From Zygnema cylindricum (taxonomy: Eukaryota; Streptophyta; Zygnematophyceae; Zygnematales; Zygnemataceae), in the NCBI GenBank assembly GCA_037447655.1, contig JBBHKE010003570.1, forward strand, positions 93,625 through 123,647: a stretch of 30,023 nt of DNA. Direction: 5' to 3'. Numbering within the stretch: position 1 is the first letter of the stretch; each line of letters begins with the position of its first letter. The translations under genes were made by a program, and so were the position numbers. The notes under the pieces are model-generated. The model searched no databases and was not told the DNA's origin. It worked only from the letters and a program-made list of their open reading frames with translations. This document shows positions 22,301-30,023 of this stretch, in pieces.

Positions 22301-23256
22301 TGCCATTGGGAACCCCCTTGGCCTCGATCACACACTCACTACAGGGGTAAGTCAACTTAGGAGACTTTTCCTCTCGCCTTTGGATTCTCATCTTCCCAAA
22401 TCCCACACCCGATTCAAATACAAGACTTGTACTTTGGTTTTAACAGAATCTAGTTCTTCCTGTCATCTTCCTCTTTTCATCTTCCTCAAACCCAATTCTA
22501 CTTCCTGTAGAGTCATGTATTTGAGATGGTCGAGGGAGCGTAGACAATAATTTGTAGTGATTGTTGTGTTTTGGTTGCTGTAAAAATGATAATAAACAGT
22601 TTATCCTTATGAAAAGTTGTGTTTTTTGGGTGATAGGTGGTGAGTGGATTGGGAAGGGAGATACCGTCGCCCTCTGGGAAGCCCATCCCTGGGGCCATTC
22701 AAACAGACGCAGCGATAAATTCAGGTATTCCAAGGGACGGTCTTTCCATGTTTTTATTTACAAAAAAAAAAAAAAGGAAAGGAGAGGAGGAGGAGGAGGA
22801 GGAGGAGGAGGAAGATGAGGAAATGAGGAAAGAGGAGAGGAGGAGAAAATAGGTTATGCACAGAAAACAGTGTATTGCAGAAAGGATGTTAAAGCAGATT
22901 ATTCTTTTATACGTGTTTCAGGAAACTCGGGTGGGCCTTTACTCGACTCATCGGGCCGGATGATTGGAGTGAACACGGCCACTTTCACACGACAAGGTGA
23001 GGTCACGGGCACGGAGATGGGGATCATGGGGAGGCAGGGAGGGAGGGGAGGAGGGGGAGAGAGGGGGGTGGGGGGAGGGATTGAGGCACTTCCATTTTAT
23101 GAGGTTTTTGTTTCCCTTTCTGATGTCGTTTCTCTTTGTTTTGTCGGTGAGTCCAAAGGGACGGGCATGTCCTCCGGAGTCAACTTTGCGGTTCCGGTGG
23201 ACACTGTTCGGCGCCTCGTGCCGACTCTTATTGTCTTTGGAAGCTCCGGATTATAG
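16353..23256 (+). CDS. DEG5: DEG5-like thylakoid-lumen serine protease, 8 exons, complete
   Basis: Exons: 16353-16658, 17520-17639, 19870-19932, 20669-20758, 22224-22346, 22637-22724, 22922-22996 and 23159-23256 (TAG). All introns are GT-AG and phases agree, giving 320 aa, about the length of known DEG5. Residues 1-50 look like a chloroplast transit peptide. KRR at 51-53, a hydrophobic run at 59-72 and ASA at 77-79 look like a Tat-type lumen signal. The trypsin-like triad is visible: His147 in VTNYHVV, Asp188 in SRDLAVLK and Ser266 in GNSGGPL. Other family motifs are GTGSGIVW, AIGNPLG, VVSGLGREIPSP, AIQTDAAIN and GMSSGVNFAVPVDTV. The protein ends right after the protease domain with no PDZ domain, as expected of DEG5 rather than DEG1 or DEG8. 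Known role in plants: with DEG8, lumenal cleavage of photodamaged photosystem II D1. The start codon was chosen as the first ATG of the open frame. An ATG at 16362 is also possible. Confidence 0.93.
16757..16830. repeat. GTGCGCACG repeat in DEG5 intron 1
   Basis: About three roughly 25-bp units of the form CGTTTTAATTCGTGCGCACG with palindromic GTGCGCAC or CGTGCACG cores, about 100 bases after the exon 1 donor. A few CCCTAAAA telomere-like units follow at about 16926-16965. Confidence 0.6.
17661..17824. repeat. TTGACTT array in DEG5 intron 2
   Basis: Degenerate 10-12 bp units based on GTTGACTTGA or GTTGACTTAA begin about 20 bases after the exon 2 donor. Many contain TTGAC, the core of the WRKY-factor W-box, which may be coincidence. 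Confidence 0.8.
17958..18062. repeat. CT-rich tract in DEG5 intron 2
   Basis: CCCTCTCTCTC / CCCCCCTCC low-complexity DNA. The reading frames across it are artefacts of composition. Confidence 0.85.
19014..19160. mobile_element. possible foldback element in DEG5 intron 2
   Basis: The ends GGGTAATTACACG and CGTGTAACTATCCC are inverted with few mismatches. Inside them CAGTAATCAT pairs with GTGATTACTG and ATCATAC pairs with GTATGAT, so the whole unit can fold. No target duplication is clear. Could be a small MITE or a chance inverted repeat. Confidence 0.4.
20010..20044. repeat. (CTCCCT)n in DEG5 intron 3
   Basis: Clean CTCCCT hexamers within about 80 bases of the exon 3 donor. Confidence 0.9.
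21893..22121. mobile_element. TIR element copy 3 with an abutting second end, in DEG5 intron 4
   Basis: The main element is 21931-22121 (191 bp): left end CACTACACCGCTCATTGTTG and right end AATAACGATGAGCGGTGTAGTG, perfect inverted repeats over 15 bp. The interior is homologous to 11886-12093. Directly left of it, 21902-21928 (CAACGCTAATAGCCATACACGGTGTAG) is a right-type end of a second copy, so the two ends make an imperfect palindrome of about 50 bp. No target duplication is visible. The element ends about 100 bp before exon 5. Confidence 0.8.
22762..22852. repeat. (A)n then (GGA)n tract in DEG5 intron 6
   Basis: Poly-A followed by GGAGGAGGA repeats fills nearly half of this 197-bp intron. 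Confidence 0.9.
23020..23075. repeat. G-rich purine tract in DEG5 intron 7
   Basis: GGGGAGGCAGGGAGGGAGGGGAGGAGGGGGAG with several runs of three or more G, so it could form a G-quadruplex on the transcript. It begins about 25 bases after the exon 7 donor. Confidence 0.8.
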
Positions 23257-23653
23257 ACTAAGGGGCAAAAAGGCGAAGGTTGTTTTTTCCTTTAGTAGTT
23301 AGTCCTTTTAGTCCTCCATTGTGCACAAAAATGATAACTTTGTAGATATGCTTTTTCACTTGAAAAGCCTTTTAAGGAGGTTTTGTATAAAATCTTGAAT
23401 AAATTTTGACGAAATTGTTGTTAGCATATTTTGAGCAAATATTGAGACATTTTCTGCCATGGGCTTGATTTGGTTACCTGGTAGACAAGAAAGGTTGGTT
23501 GATGGTTGTGGTGAATGGATAATAAAAACAAACCTGCTTCTAATTCTGTGTTCAAGTTTCACAATCATATTATTCTTACAAATAAAAACAAATTCAGTTA
23601 TATCCACTTACGGCATAATCTACGTTGAATTTTTTTCTCAAAGATTGGATTTG
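23257..23653. terminator. DEG5 3' flank with possible poly(A) signal
   Basis: AATAAA at 23398-23403, about 140 bases after the stop codon, is the best near-match to a plant polyadenylation signal. No gene was seen in the rest of the stretch. Confidence 0.3.
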
Positions 23654-24394
23654 TCATAATAAGTCTGTCATATCTTTGAGACATAAAAAATGTTTAATAT
23701 ACATCATAAAAGTAACAAATGAAGTGGAATCGAAATGTATTGTATATGAGACAAATTCGGGCTGAAAAAGCTGAATCAGAACGAGCTTGTCCTTCAACAT
23801 TATGGTGTAGCTATGTACTACGCATAGCTTCAACTGGAAGTTAAAAGTTTTAAAACGTTTCATTCCACCAAAAAGAGGATTCGCACCAAGAGGAGGCCCC
23901 GTACCAGGAGGACTCTCAGCAGAAGGGGGACTTGTACAAAGAGGAGAACTTACACCAGGACTCCTCGTTTTAAGAGGAGGGAAAAGGAAGACAAGTGGAC
24001 TCGCACCAAGAGGAGGACTCACACGAGAAAGTGGACTTGCACGAAGAAGCGGACTCGCACCAAAAAGAGGACTCGCACTAGGAGGACTCGCACCATAAAG
24101 CGGACCCGCACCAGGAGACACACTAAGAGGACTCGCATCAGGAGGAGGACTGACACCAAGAGGAGAACTCGCACCAGGAATCAAACTCACACAAGGAAGA
24201 CTCGCACTAGGTGTAGGACTCGCACCAAGAGGACCAACGTGACGGCAAAGAGTTACGAGATAACGTTTGTATTTTCGGTTGGATTGTAGAAGGTGCATAT
24301 CATGTGCAATTTTTTTGAATTTCGTTGGTTCTCCAACGTGACACGTATCTTTAACATCCAACATGTCGCGGCTTTTAGATTTCTGTGAACCCAC
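23654..24394 (-). CDS. hypothetical ORF built on an 18-bp minisatellite
   Basis: A 246-codon open frame on the - strand. The first part (residues about 1-55) has ordinary composition (SRDMLDVKDTCHVGEP, KRYLVTLCRHVG). The middle (about residues 56-178) is encoded by degenerate GGTGCGAGTCCTCCTCTT units (23870-24240) giving G-A-S-P-P-L repeats. The tail is ordinary again. The frame stays open upstream of the Met for about 25 codons more. Because the unit is a multiple of three with no stop codons, an open frame here is weak evidence. No family recognised; it may be a minisatellite in non-coding DNA. Confidence 0.25.
   Translation of the reverse strand: MGSQKSKSRDMLDVKDTCHVGEPTKFKKIAHDMHLLQSNRKYKRYLVTLCRHVGPLGASPTPSASLPCVSLIPGASSPLGVSPPPDASPLSVSPGAGPLYGASPPSASPLFGASPLLRASPLSRVSPPLGASPLVFLFPPLKTRSPGVSSPLCTSPPSAESPPGTGPPLGANPLFGGMKRFKTFNFQLKLCVVHSYTIMLKDKLVLIQLFQPEFVSYTIHFDSTSFVTFMMYIKHFLCLKDMTDLL
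23870..24240. repeat. 18-bp minisatellite
   Basis: About 20 degenerate copies of an AAGAGGAGGACTCGCACC unit, interrupted by a short unique stretch near 23970-23995. Both strands stay open across most of it. Confidence 0.85.
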
Positions 24395-25815
24395 CTCCTC
24401 GAGCTGGGTTGCCAGTTTACAAAGAAAATTGAAGCGAATGCTTCGCGAATGATTATCTAACGGTCATTGTTACCTCCCTTACCTCTGGAGAATATTGGCA
24501 AGATTTTATGTGATGTTGTTCGCGAATAATAACAAAATAAGTGGTACGGCTTAATACACTAAGATCCGGATTTTTGTAAACAACCTCACTTTTCATTCGA
24601 TGGAACTTCACCCTAAACTTAAGGCCAAAAAATGGTACAGCAAAAAAAAATGACAAATTAAAAACGATAAAGCAAAAATTGGTCCGTTGGAAAACGAACG
24701 GTGTGAAAAGGACGATAGGATATACGATAACTGGTAAAAAACAAACCTGTTACAAAACGACATAAAACTTGAAAGCAACAGCAATCTGTATACATATACA
24801 GTACAAAAATAGAGTATGAAAAATTATGGAGGAAGCCCCTTTTGATTTGGATACCGCTTGCCCATCCTTGGACCTCTCTTGTCACGCGATTGGCGGTGCA
24901 TCGCTAATCATGATCTGATTGGTCATCATCATCTCTACCATCTTGTACCGCAACAGGAGATTCAGTCCCTTATCACGATATGGTTGTTCACCATCTATAC
25001 TTTACAGCACCACCGCTGCAGATATACCCCCTTGACTGGATGCCGTAACCCATCCCTAACTCTGTCTTGTCACACAATGGGCCGAGTATACGTGGGCCGA
25101 GTATACGTACGCCGTCTATCCATATAGCACGTGAATTAACACACAATGAAAAGTTAAACCACACTACCTTATGTTTTCCAATGTGGTTAATCATGGGCTA
25201 GTTAAACAAAAATGTATTATTAATATTTGTTTTTTACTTTGAGTGGATAAAAGAATCACTCAGAATCAGGGTGGCTAACCATAATGACGATGGCCAGCGA
25301 TGCCAATAGAGAGGTCATAGTGACAAAAAGCAAACTTTGTCCGCGCCCTAACTGCGGTACGAGACTGCGGTACAAGACTACGTTACAAGACTACGGTACG
25401 AGACTGCGGTGTAAGAACTTGGTACCATTTTGTTTTATGACCCATTACCTACATTTTATATTTTTTGGGAGTACAAACGTTTGTTGTTCGTATTCTACTT
25501 TTTGAAGCATGAAACTTGCACGTGAGGTCGCACACTTTTTAGGCATCAGCACATTGTTCCGTAAACTTACACCAAGAATCAATAGAATAAAGAAAGAAAA
25601 AGAAAAAGGTAATAATGATAATAATAGAAGTAATAATAACTAATAGATATGGTTATTTTAGCGTTAATAATTATATTTTCGTTCCAAATGATATGGATGG
25701 TTCTGAACGGCACAAAAAATTAAGTATTTAAAAAAGAAAAACAATTGGTATTGATACCACTGTTTTGTGTTTAGAAGGCACATAAAAAACCACGACAAAA
25801 TCATTGTTAATAGCA
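24395..25815. other. intergenic, no gene recognised
   Basis: Between the convergent DEG5 and hydrolase genes. It holds a dispersed duplication of about 45 bp (24853-24896 against 25041-25084, sharing CCCATCC..., CTCTTGTCAC or GTCTTGTCAC and A.TGG) and a clean 13-bp tandem repeat, five units of ACTGCGGTACGAG type at 25351-25415. Confidence 0.5.
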
Positions 25816-25915
25816 CTCCCTCTCCCTCCCCCTCTCCCTCGCCCTCTCCCTCTCCCTCTCCCCTCTCTCTCTCCCTCTCCCTCTCTCCCCCTCTCCCTCT
25901 CCCTCTCCCTCTTCA
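25816..25915. repeat. (CTCCCT)n tract
   Basis: Almost pure CTCCCT hexamers, the same unit as at 5623, 20010, 28470 and 29885. Confidence 0.95.
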
Positions 25916-26099
25916 TTCATAGTGTAAATATGAAATTGAGACAAAGGAGAAGAAATAAATAATTGAAAAAAAGACAAAAACAAAATTCTAACAACCCGAA
26001 GTTTGTATTAGAATATAAATCAGAATAAGAAAGTACAATTTTCCAAAAGAATGATATCCCTAAATTCCAAAAAAATGAGCTTCCTCCAACTGAACTTTT

Positions 26100-26840
26100 T
26101 TTTCTCTCTCTCCCTCTTCCTTTTTCTTTTGGTCCGAACTTCTCTTGGTCCGCTTTCCCTCTCCCCCTCCCCTTTCTCCCCGTCTCCCTTCCCTCACCGT
26201 TTTTTTCTCTCCTTCCCCTTCTCCCTCTCATTCCCCTCTTCATTTCTCTTTCTTTCTCCCTGCTATCTTTCTCCTCCCTCTCTCTCCCCCCCCTCTCTCT
26301 GCCTTTCCCTCTTTCACTCCCTCTTTCACTCCCTCTCCCTTCTCATAGTCTTTCTACCTTTTCCTCCTTCCCTCACCCTTTAAAAGGTGTATAATCTCCC
26401 TCTCACCCTCTCTTTCTTTCTTGTCCTCTTCATCCTCATGCTTTCCATCTACCCTCTTTCCCTCCCTCCCTCCCTCCCTCAAAGGAGCATGGTACTCTCA
26501 CTCCCTCTCCTTAACCCTCTTCCTTCTCATGTTGTCTTCCCACCCTTCTCTCCCTCCTTCCCCCCTCCCTCCAGTACCTCCCCCCCCCCCCCCCCCGCCT
26601 CCCTCCCCCCCCCCCCCCTCCCCCCCCCCCCCAAAGTCCTTCCCTCCCCCCTGCCCTCAAAATTACTTCCCTCCACCCCTCAAATTCCTTCCCTCCGCCC
26701 CTCACATTCCTCTCCTCCCCCCCTCACACTCCCCCCCCCCCCCCCACAACTCCTCCCCTCCCCCCCCCCCCCCAATTCCTTCCCTCCCCTCCTCCCAATC
26801 CCTTCCCTTCCCCCCTCTCAATTCCTTCCCTCCTCCCCTC
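26100..26840. repeat. CT-rich and poly-C low-complexity region
   Basis: CTCCCT/CTTTCTCC sequence passing into long C runs at 26580-26770. It reaches to the stop codon of the hydrolase. The proline-rich + strand frames are repeat artefacts. Base calls and length are doubtful in such DNA. Confidence 0.9.
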
Positions 26841-27183
26841 CCAGACGTACCGGCAGTCTCTGGCCGTCGTAGCTGAGGGAGACGTCCAGTCCCTCGGATG
26901 CCCAAAGCGGAGCCAAAACATTATTATTTATTGCATCGTGGTCCATTAGATGCATCATTCCTAAAAAATAAGAAAAAATACACAAATATCCACAAGAAAA
27001 GCGAGTACGTAAAAACAACGAGTACATAACTTTTCGTCGTCGTTTTCTTTTCCTATTTGTCGTTGTTTTATATTTTACGATACGTTGTTGTTTCATTTAC
27101 TATTCGTCATTGTTCTTTTTTTTTTCCAGACGTTTTTTGCAAATGTTCCTTCCAGACGTTTCTTCTAAACGTTTTTTCGAATA

Positions 27184-27214
<31 letters not shown>

Positions 27215-27859
27215 GAACGTTTTTTTTCAAACGTTTTTTTCAAACGTTTCTCTTTTCAAACGTTTCTCTTTTCAAACGTTTTTTTAAACTTTTTTTCCAC
27301 CACATAGATTTGTCATCTTTTTTTCCTGAACATTTTTATCAAACTCGGAACTTTTTTGTTTTAACGTTTTTTTCACACACGTCTGCGCTTACTGATTTTC
27401 TTCAAACTCTATTTCAACCACGTATTCATTCACTTTATTTTTCAAACATTTTTTTCAGACGTTTTTATTTTCAAGCATCTTTTTTTTTACGTTTTTTTCG
27501 AACGTTCTTTTCAAGCACGTACATAAATATTCATTGCATTCTTTTTCCAACATTTTTTCTATAGACTGTATTCATTAAGCAAATCAGCGAAAACATTAGG
27601 AAAAAGTCAAAACCCATTCGTTTCCCGTAGGAGAGGGAGAGAGGAGGGGGAGAGGGGGAGAGGGGGAGGAGGGATTCTTTCTTCTTTTTTATGCTTTTAA
27701 ATCAATTTTGATATTTTGACACTCACCGGTTAATAAAGTTCGTTTTGGCCGAATTTTTCGAATTTCCTCCAAAGCCTGAAAAACAAAGAAAAAAAAAAAA
27801 CACAAAAAAACCAAAGAAAAAAAAAGACAAAAAAAAAAAAATAAAAACACAAAAATAAG

Positions 27860-27894
<35 letters not shown>

Positions 27895-29037
27895 AAAAAA
27901 AAAAAAAAACAAAAAAAAAAAAAAAAAAAAAAAAAACACAAAAAAACCAAAGAAAAAAGAGGCCCATAACATAAAATTTAAGCCGCAGAAATTCGGAAAT
28001 GTCGAAAATAAAGAAGGGGAAAAAGAGAACCCAAAAAATGACAACCAAAAAACCCGAAAAAACGCTAAGAAACAAAAAAAAAAAAAAAGGGGAGAAGAAA
28101 AAAAACAGAGAATTGGCTTTGTCCAATTTAGAAAACTGAATCTGATATTTACTTTATATTTACTTATTCAAATGAATCACATACAGTACATTTATTACCT
28201 ACATACAACATAGCATTAAATAGTTGTTCATTTAGTTGGTGAGATGTATTTATGAATCACATACAGAACAAATAACTAATTATATACATACATCTATATA
28301 CATATACATACACATACATATATATACTATATATATATGCATAAATACAACATGTATACATATATATATATACATATATGTGTATATATAAAATATGTAT
28401 ACACACATATATACATATATAAATACATAGATAAACATGTGTGTGTTTAAGTTATTATGTCAAGTGCATATAGAGAGAAGAGAGGGAGAAGGGGGAAGAG
28501 AGGGAGAGGGAGAGAGGCCCACAGCAGGGAGGCCAAAGTGGGTGGAGCTTGACTTGTCGGGCCGTAGGGCATCCTGGGAAAGAAAATGAAAGGAATAAAT
28601 AAATGTATAAACAAAAGAAAGGAATAAAGAAATAAAGAATCGAGCAAATAAATAAACAAGAAATAGTGACGCGAGGAGAGGAAAACAAATAAATAAAAAC
28701 AATCGACCTCTACCACCCGCCTGTCAAAGAAAAAACACGGTAGGAAAATAGGAAGACAACAAAAAAAAAAAATGAAAACAAGCGCAATCCAAATTTATTC
28801 ACCATTTGCCACCAAAAGAAAAAAGTTGAGAAAAAAAAAAAAAAACGTTGAAAAAAAAGAGGGAGGAGGGAGAGGGAGCAAGAGGGAGAGCGGGGGAGGG
28901 AGATGGTGGATGAGGGGGGGAGGGGGGGAGGGAGGGAGGAGAGGAGGGAGAGGAAGCGAGAGCCAGTACTGACCAAAACAAGTAAATCACAATTTTTGAG
29001 GAGAGGATACGTCTCCTTCGGAATTTCACTCACGTCA
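26818..29037 (-). CDS. metallo-beta-lactamase-fold hydrolase (PhnP / C777.06c-like), C-terminal exons
   Basis: Four exons on the - strand join in frame: 29037-28974, 28573-28523, 27775-27727 and 26960-26818 (TGA). Donors are GTCAGT, GTGGGC and GTGAGT; acceptors TCCAG, CCCAG, TTCAG and TTTAG. They give about 101 residues in family order: DVSEIPKETYPLLKNCDLLVL, then DALRPDKSSSTHFGLPA, ALEEIRKIRPKRTLLTG, and MMHLMDHDAINNNVLAPLW followed by EGLDVSLSYDGQRLP. The GMxHxxDH motif and the closing SYDG.R.PV are typical of the metal-dependent PhnP-like branch, whose bacterial member opens phosphoribosyl cyclic phosphate. The plant substrate is unknown to me. The last exon is read through VRLGGEEGRN to a stop; a donor-like GTACGT at 26850 offers another ending. 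The N-terminal half with the HxHxDH metal motif must lie beyond 29037, mostly off the window. Each exon is a small island in simple sequence. Confidence 0.78.
27120..27560. repeat. TTTTCAAACGTTTC minisatellite and (AT)n in the hydrolase's last intron
   Basis: Degenerate 13-14 bp units of AAACGTTTTTTTC spread over this stretch, with an (AT)n run at 27181-27206. No gene. Confidence 0.85.
27628..27672. repeat. GGGAGA-type tract
   Basis: GGAGAGGGAGAGAGGAGGGGGAG, about 50 bases past the 27726 donor on the gene's sense strand, where it reads as pyrimidines. Confidence 0.9.
27779..27960. repeat. giant A-tract (T-tract on the sense strand) before an acceptor
   Basis: Almost pure A with scattered C or G, which is a T-rich run of about 180 bases directly before the acceptor of the 27775 exon. 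Phe-rich - strand frames here are artefacts. Confidence 0.9.
28140..28445. repeat. TA/ACATAC simple repeats
   Basis: TATATA and ACATACATATATAC microsatellite DNA within a hydrolase intron; no gene. Confidence 0.85.
28470..28512. repeat. GGGAGA tract touching a donor site
   Basis: AGAGGGAGAAGGGGGAAGAGAGGGAGAGGG lies about 10 bases past the donor of the 28573-28523 exon, read as CTCCCT on the sense strand. Confidence 0.9.
28858..28960. repeat. GGGAGG purine tract touching a donor site
   Basis: Starts about 13 bases past the donor of the 29037-28974 exon and runs for 100 bases; pyrimidine-rich on the sense strand. Confidence 0.9.
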
Positions 29038-29119
29038 CTGGACCCAAAAAAAAAAGAAACAAAGAAACAAAGAAACCTTAATCTTCTAAAAAAACAAATA
29101 GTCACAGTATGAGTTACTT

Positions 29120-30023
29120 TTTGTCTCTCTCCTCGCTTCCTTTTTTCCCTCTTTCTCCTCGTACTCCATCTTTTTAGCTCACCCCCCCTCTCTCTCCCTC
29201 CTCTCAATTTCATATCTTTCACTCTCCCTCTGCCTCCCTCTCTCCTTTCATTTCCATCGCATTCATTCGCACTCTCCCTCACTCTTCCTCCCTCCTCTCT
29301 TCACTCATTTCCATCACTTTTGCTCTCCCTCTCCCCCAACAAGATACTTCAAAAACATAAAAAATAAAAGGGAGATACATAAAAACTATATATTTATGTA
29401 TAACAACAATGAAAAAAGATATAAAACCGTTAAAAACAACAATATCAATACTAAACGATGACAATAATAGTGAAAAAGATGACTAAGAAGGGAAAGAAAA
29501 GTCATATTGGGGGGTAGAGGGAGAAGAATGACATGACTAAGAAAGGGAAGAAAAGTGATATTAGGGCCACAAACGTAAAATAAAACCCCAATCAACAAGG
29601 TGCAACAATGCAAATTTACCTTCCCTCCCACCCCTTCCTCCCTTTCCCGTCCCTTTCCTAGCTCCTCCATCTCCTCTTCCTCCTTTTTCTTCCCCACTCC
29701 CTTCCTCCCCCCTCCCTTTCTTTCCCCTTCCCTCCTCCCCCCTCTCCAGTGCTCCTTCCCGTCCTCCACTCCCCTCCCCCTCCTCCCCATCTCCTCCCTC
29801 CACCCCTGAGATATCCCCATGGCTATGGAAAGGTGGTCAAAGGGGACGTTTTAGAAAAAAGAAACTCAGTCCAAAAAGCGTAAAATACCTTCCCTCTCCC
29901 TTTCCCTCTGCCTCTCCCCTTCCCTATCCCTCCACATTCTCCCTCCGTTTCCCTCCCCCTTTCATTCGTCCTCTCCCCTTCCCTCCCCCTCTCCCCCCCC
30001 CCTCCCTCCCCCCCCCCCCCCCC
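29120..30023. repeat. CT-rich tracts with small unique islands
   Basis: Pyrimidine-rich at 29120-29340, 29620-29810 and 29885-30023, with AT-rich DNA between. A unique island at about 29806-29880 contains a CAT-GGG-GAT-ATC stretch on the - strand. It could hold an upstream exon of the hydrolase, but I could not define one. The window ends in poly-C. Confidence 0.7.

Noticed and set aside
26387-26876. Proline-rich ORFs like extensins on the + strand
   Set aside because: Produced by CTCCCT and poly-C low-complexity DNA; open in two frames at once with no signal peptide.
27689-28126. Phe-rich membrane-like ORF on the - strand
   Set aside because: It is a T-tract read as Phe. Only the last part (ALEEIRKIRPKRTLLT) is a real exon, assigned to the hydrolase.
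28710-29282. 190-residue - strand ORF as a single protein
   Set aside because: Only DVSEIPKE...LLVL inside it is conserved, bounded by splice sites; the flanks are simple repeats.
29806-29880. Upstream exon of the hydrolase with a His-Gly motif
   Set aside because: A CATGGGGATATC island on the - strand is suggestive, but no splice pair gives a convincing family match.

Overview
The window reads as nuclear DNA of a streptophyte: a land plant or, more likely from the long repeat-filled introns, a charophyte alga of the Chara type. That taxon guess is inference. The genes have GT-AG introns and include a PIN-type auxin efflux carrier and a DEG5-type thylakoid-lumen protease, both plant-lineage markers. 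No rRNA, tRNA, CRISPR or bacterial operon structure was seen. Much of the DNA is mobile-element debris, minisatellites and simple-sequence tracts, especially (CTCCCT)n/(GGGAGA)n.

Layout. 1-4703: 3' part of a decayed Ty1/copia retrotransposon on the + strand (integrase, reverse transcriptase, RNase H, 3' LTR at 3727-4703). Its integrase is split by an antisense solo LTR of a related element (about 291-1320, flanked by GAAG). 4704-5612: no gene recognised, ending in a 10-N gap. 5820-8737: the first four exons of a PIN gene on the - strand; its C-terminal half is not visible. 9132-9695: a non-autonomous hAT-like element with a perfect 8-bp target duplication. 9793-12530: a small family of terminal-inverted-repeat elements and a copia gag relic, one element sitting inside the relic. 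13933-14373: a proline-rich, cysteine-rich exon (- strand) with two copies of one six-cysteine framework and a frameshift in one copy. 16353-23256: a complete eight-exon DEG5-like gene (+ strand, 320 aa). 23257-26817: intergenic, with an 18-bp minisatellite that keeps a long ORF open. 26818-29037: the last four exons of a metallo-beta-lactamase-fold hydrolase (PhnP / C777.06c-like) on the - strand; its N-terminal half lies beyond the window or was not recognised.

The genes do not form an operon or a shared pathway. DEG5 is a chloroplast-lumen protease, PIN a membrane auxin transporter, and the hydrolase a probable cyclic-phosphate phosphodiesterase. The most unusual large-scale pattern is that most introns carry a tandem or simple repeat shortly after the 5' splice site, with a different repeat in each intron. 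I did not find evidence for a novel multi-gene system. The best candidates for something undescribed are the duplicated cysteine module and this intron-repeat pattern.
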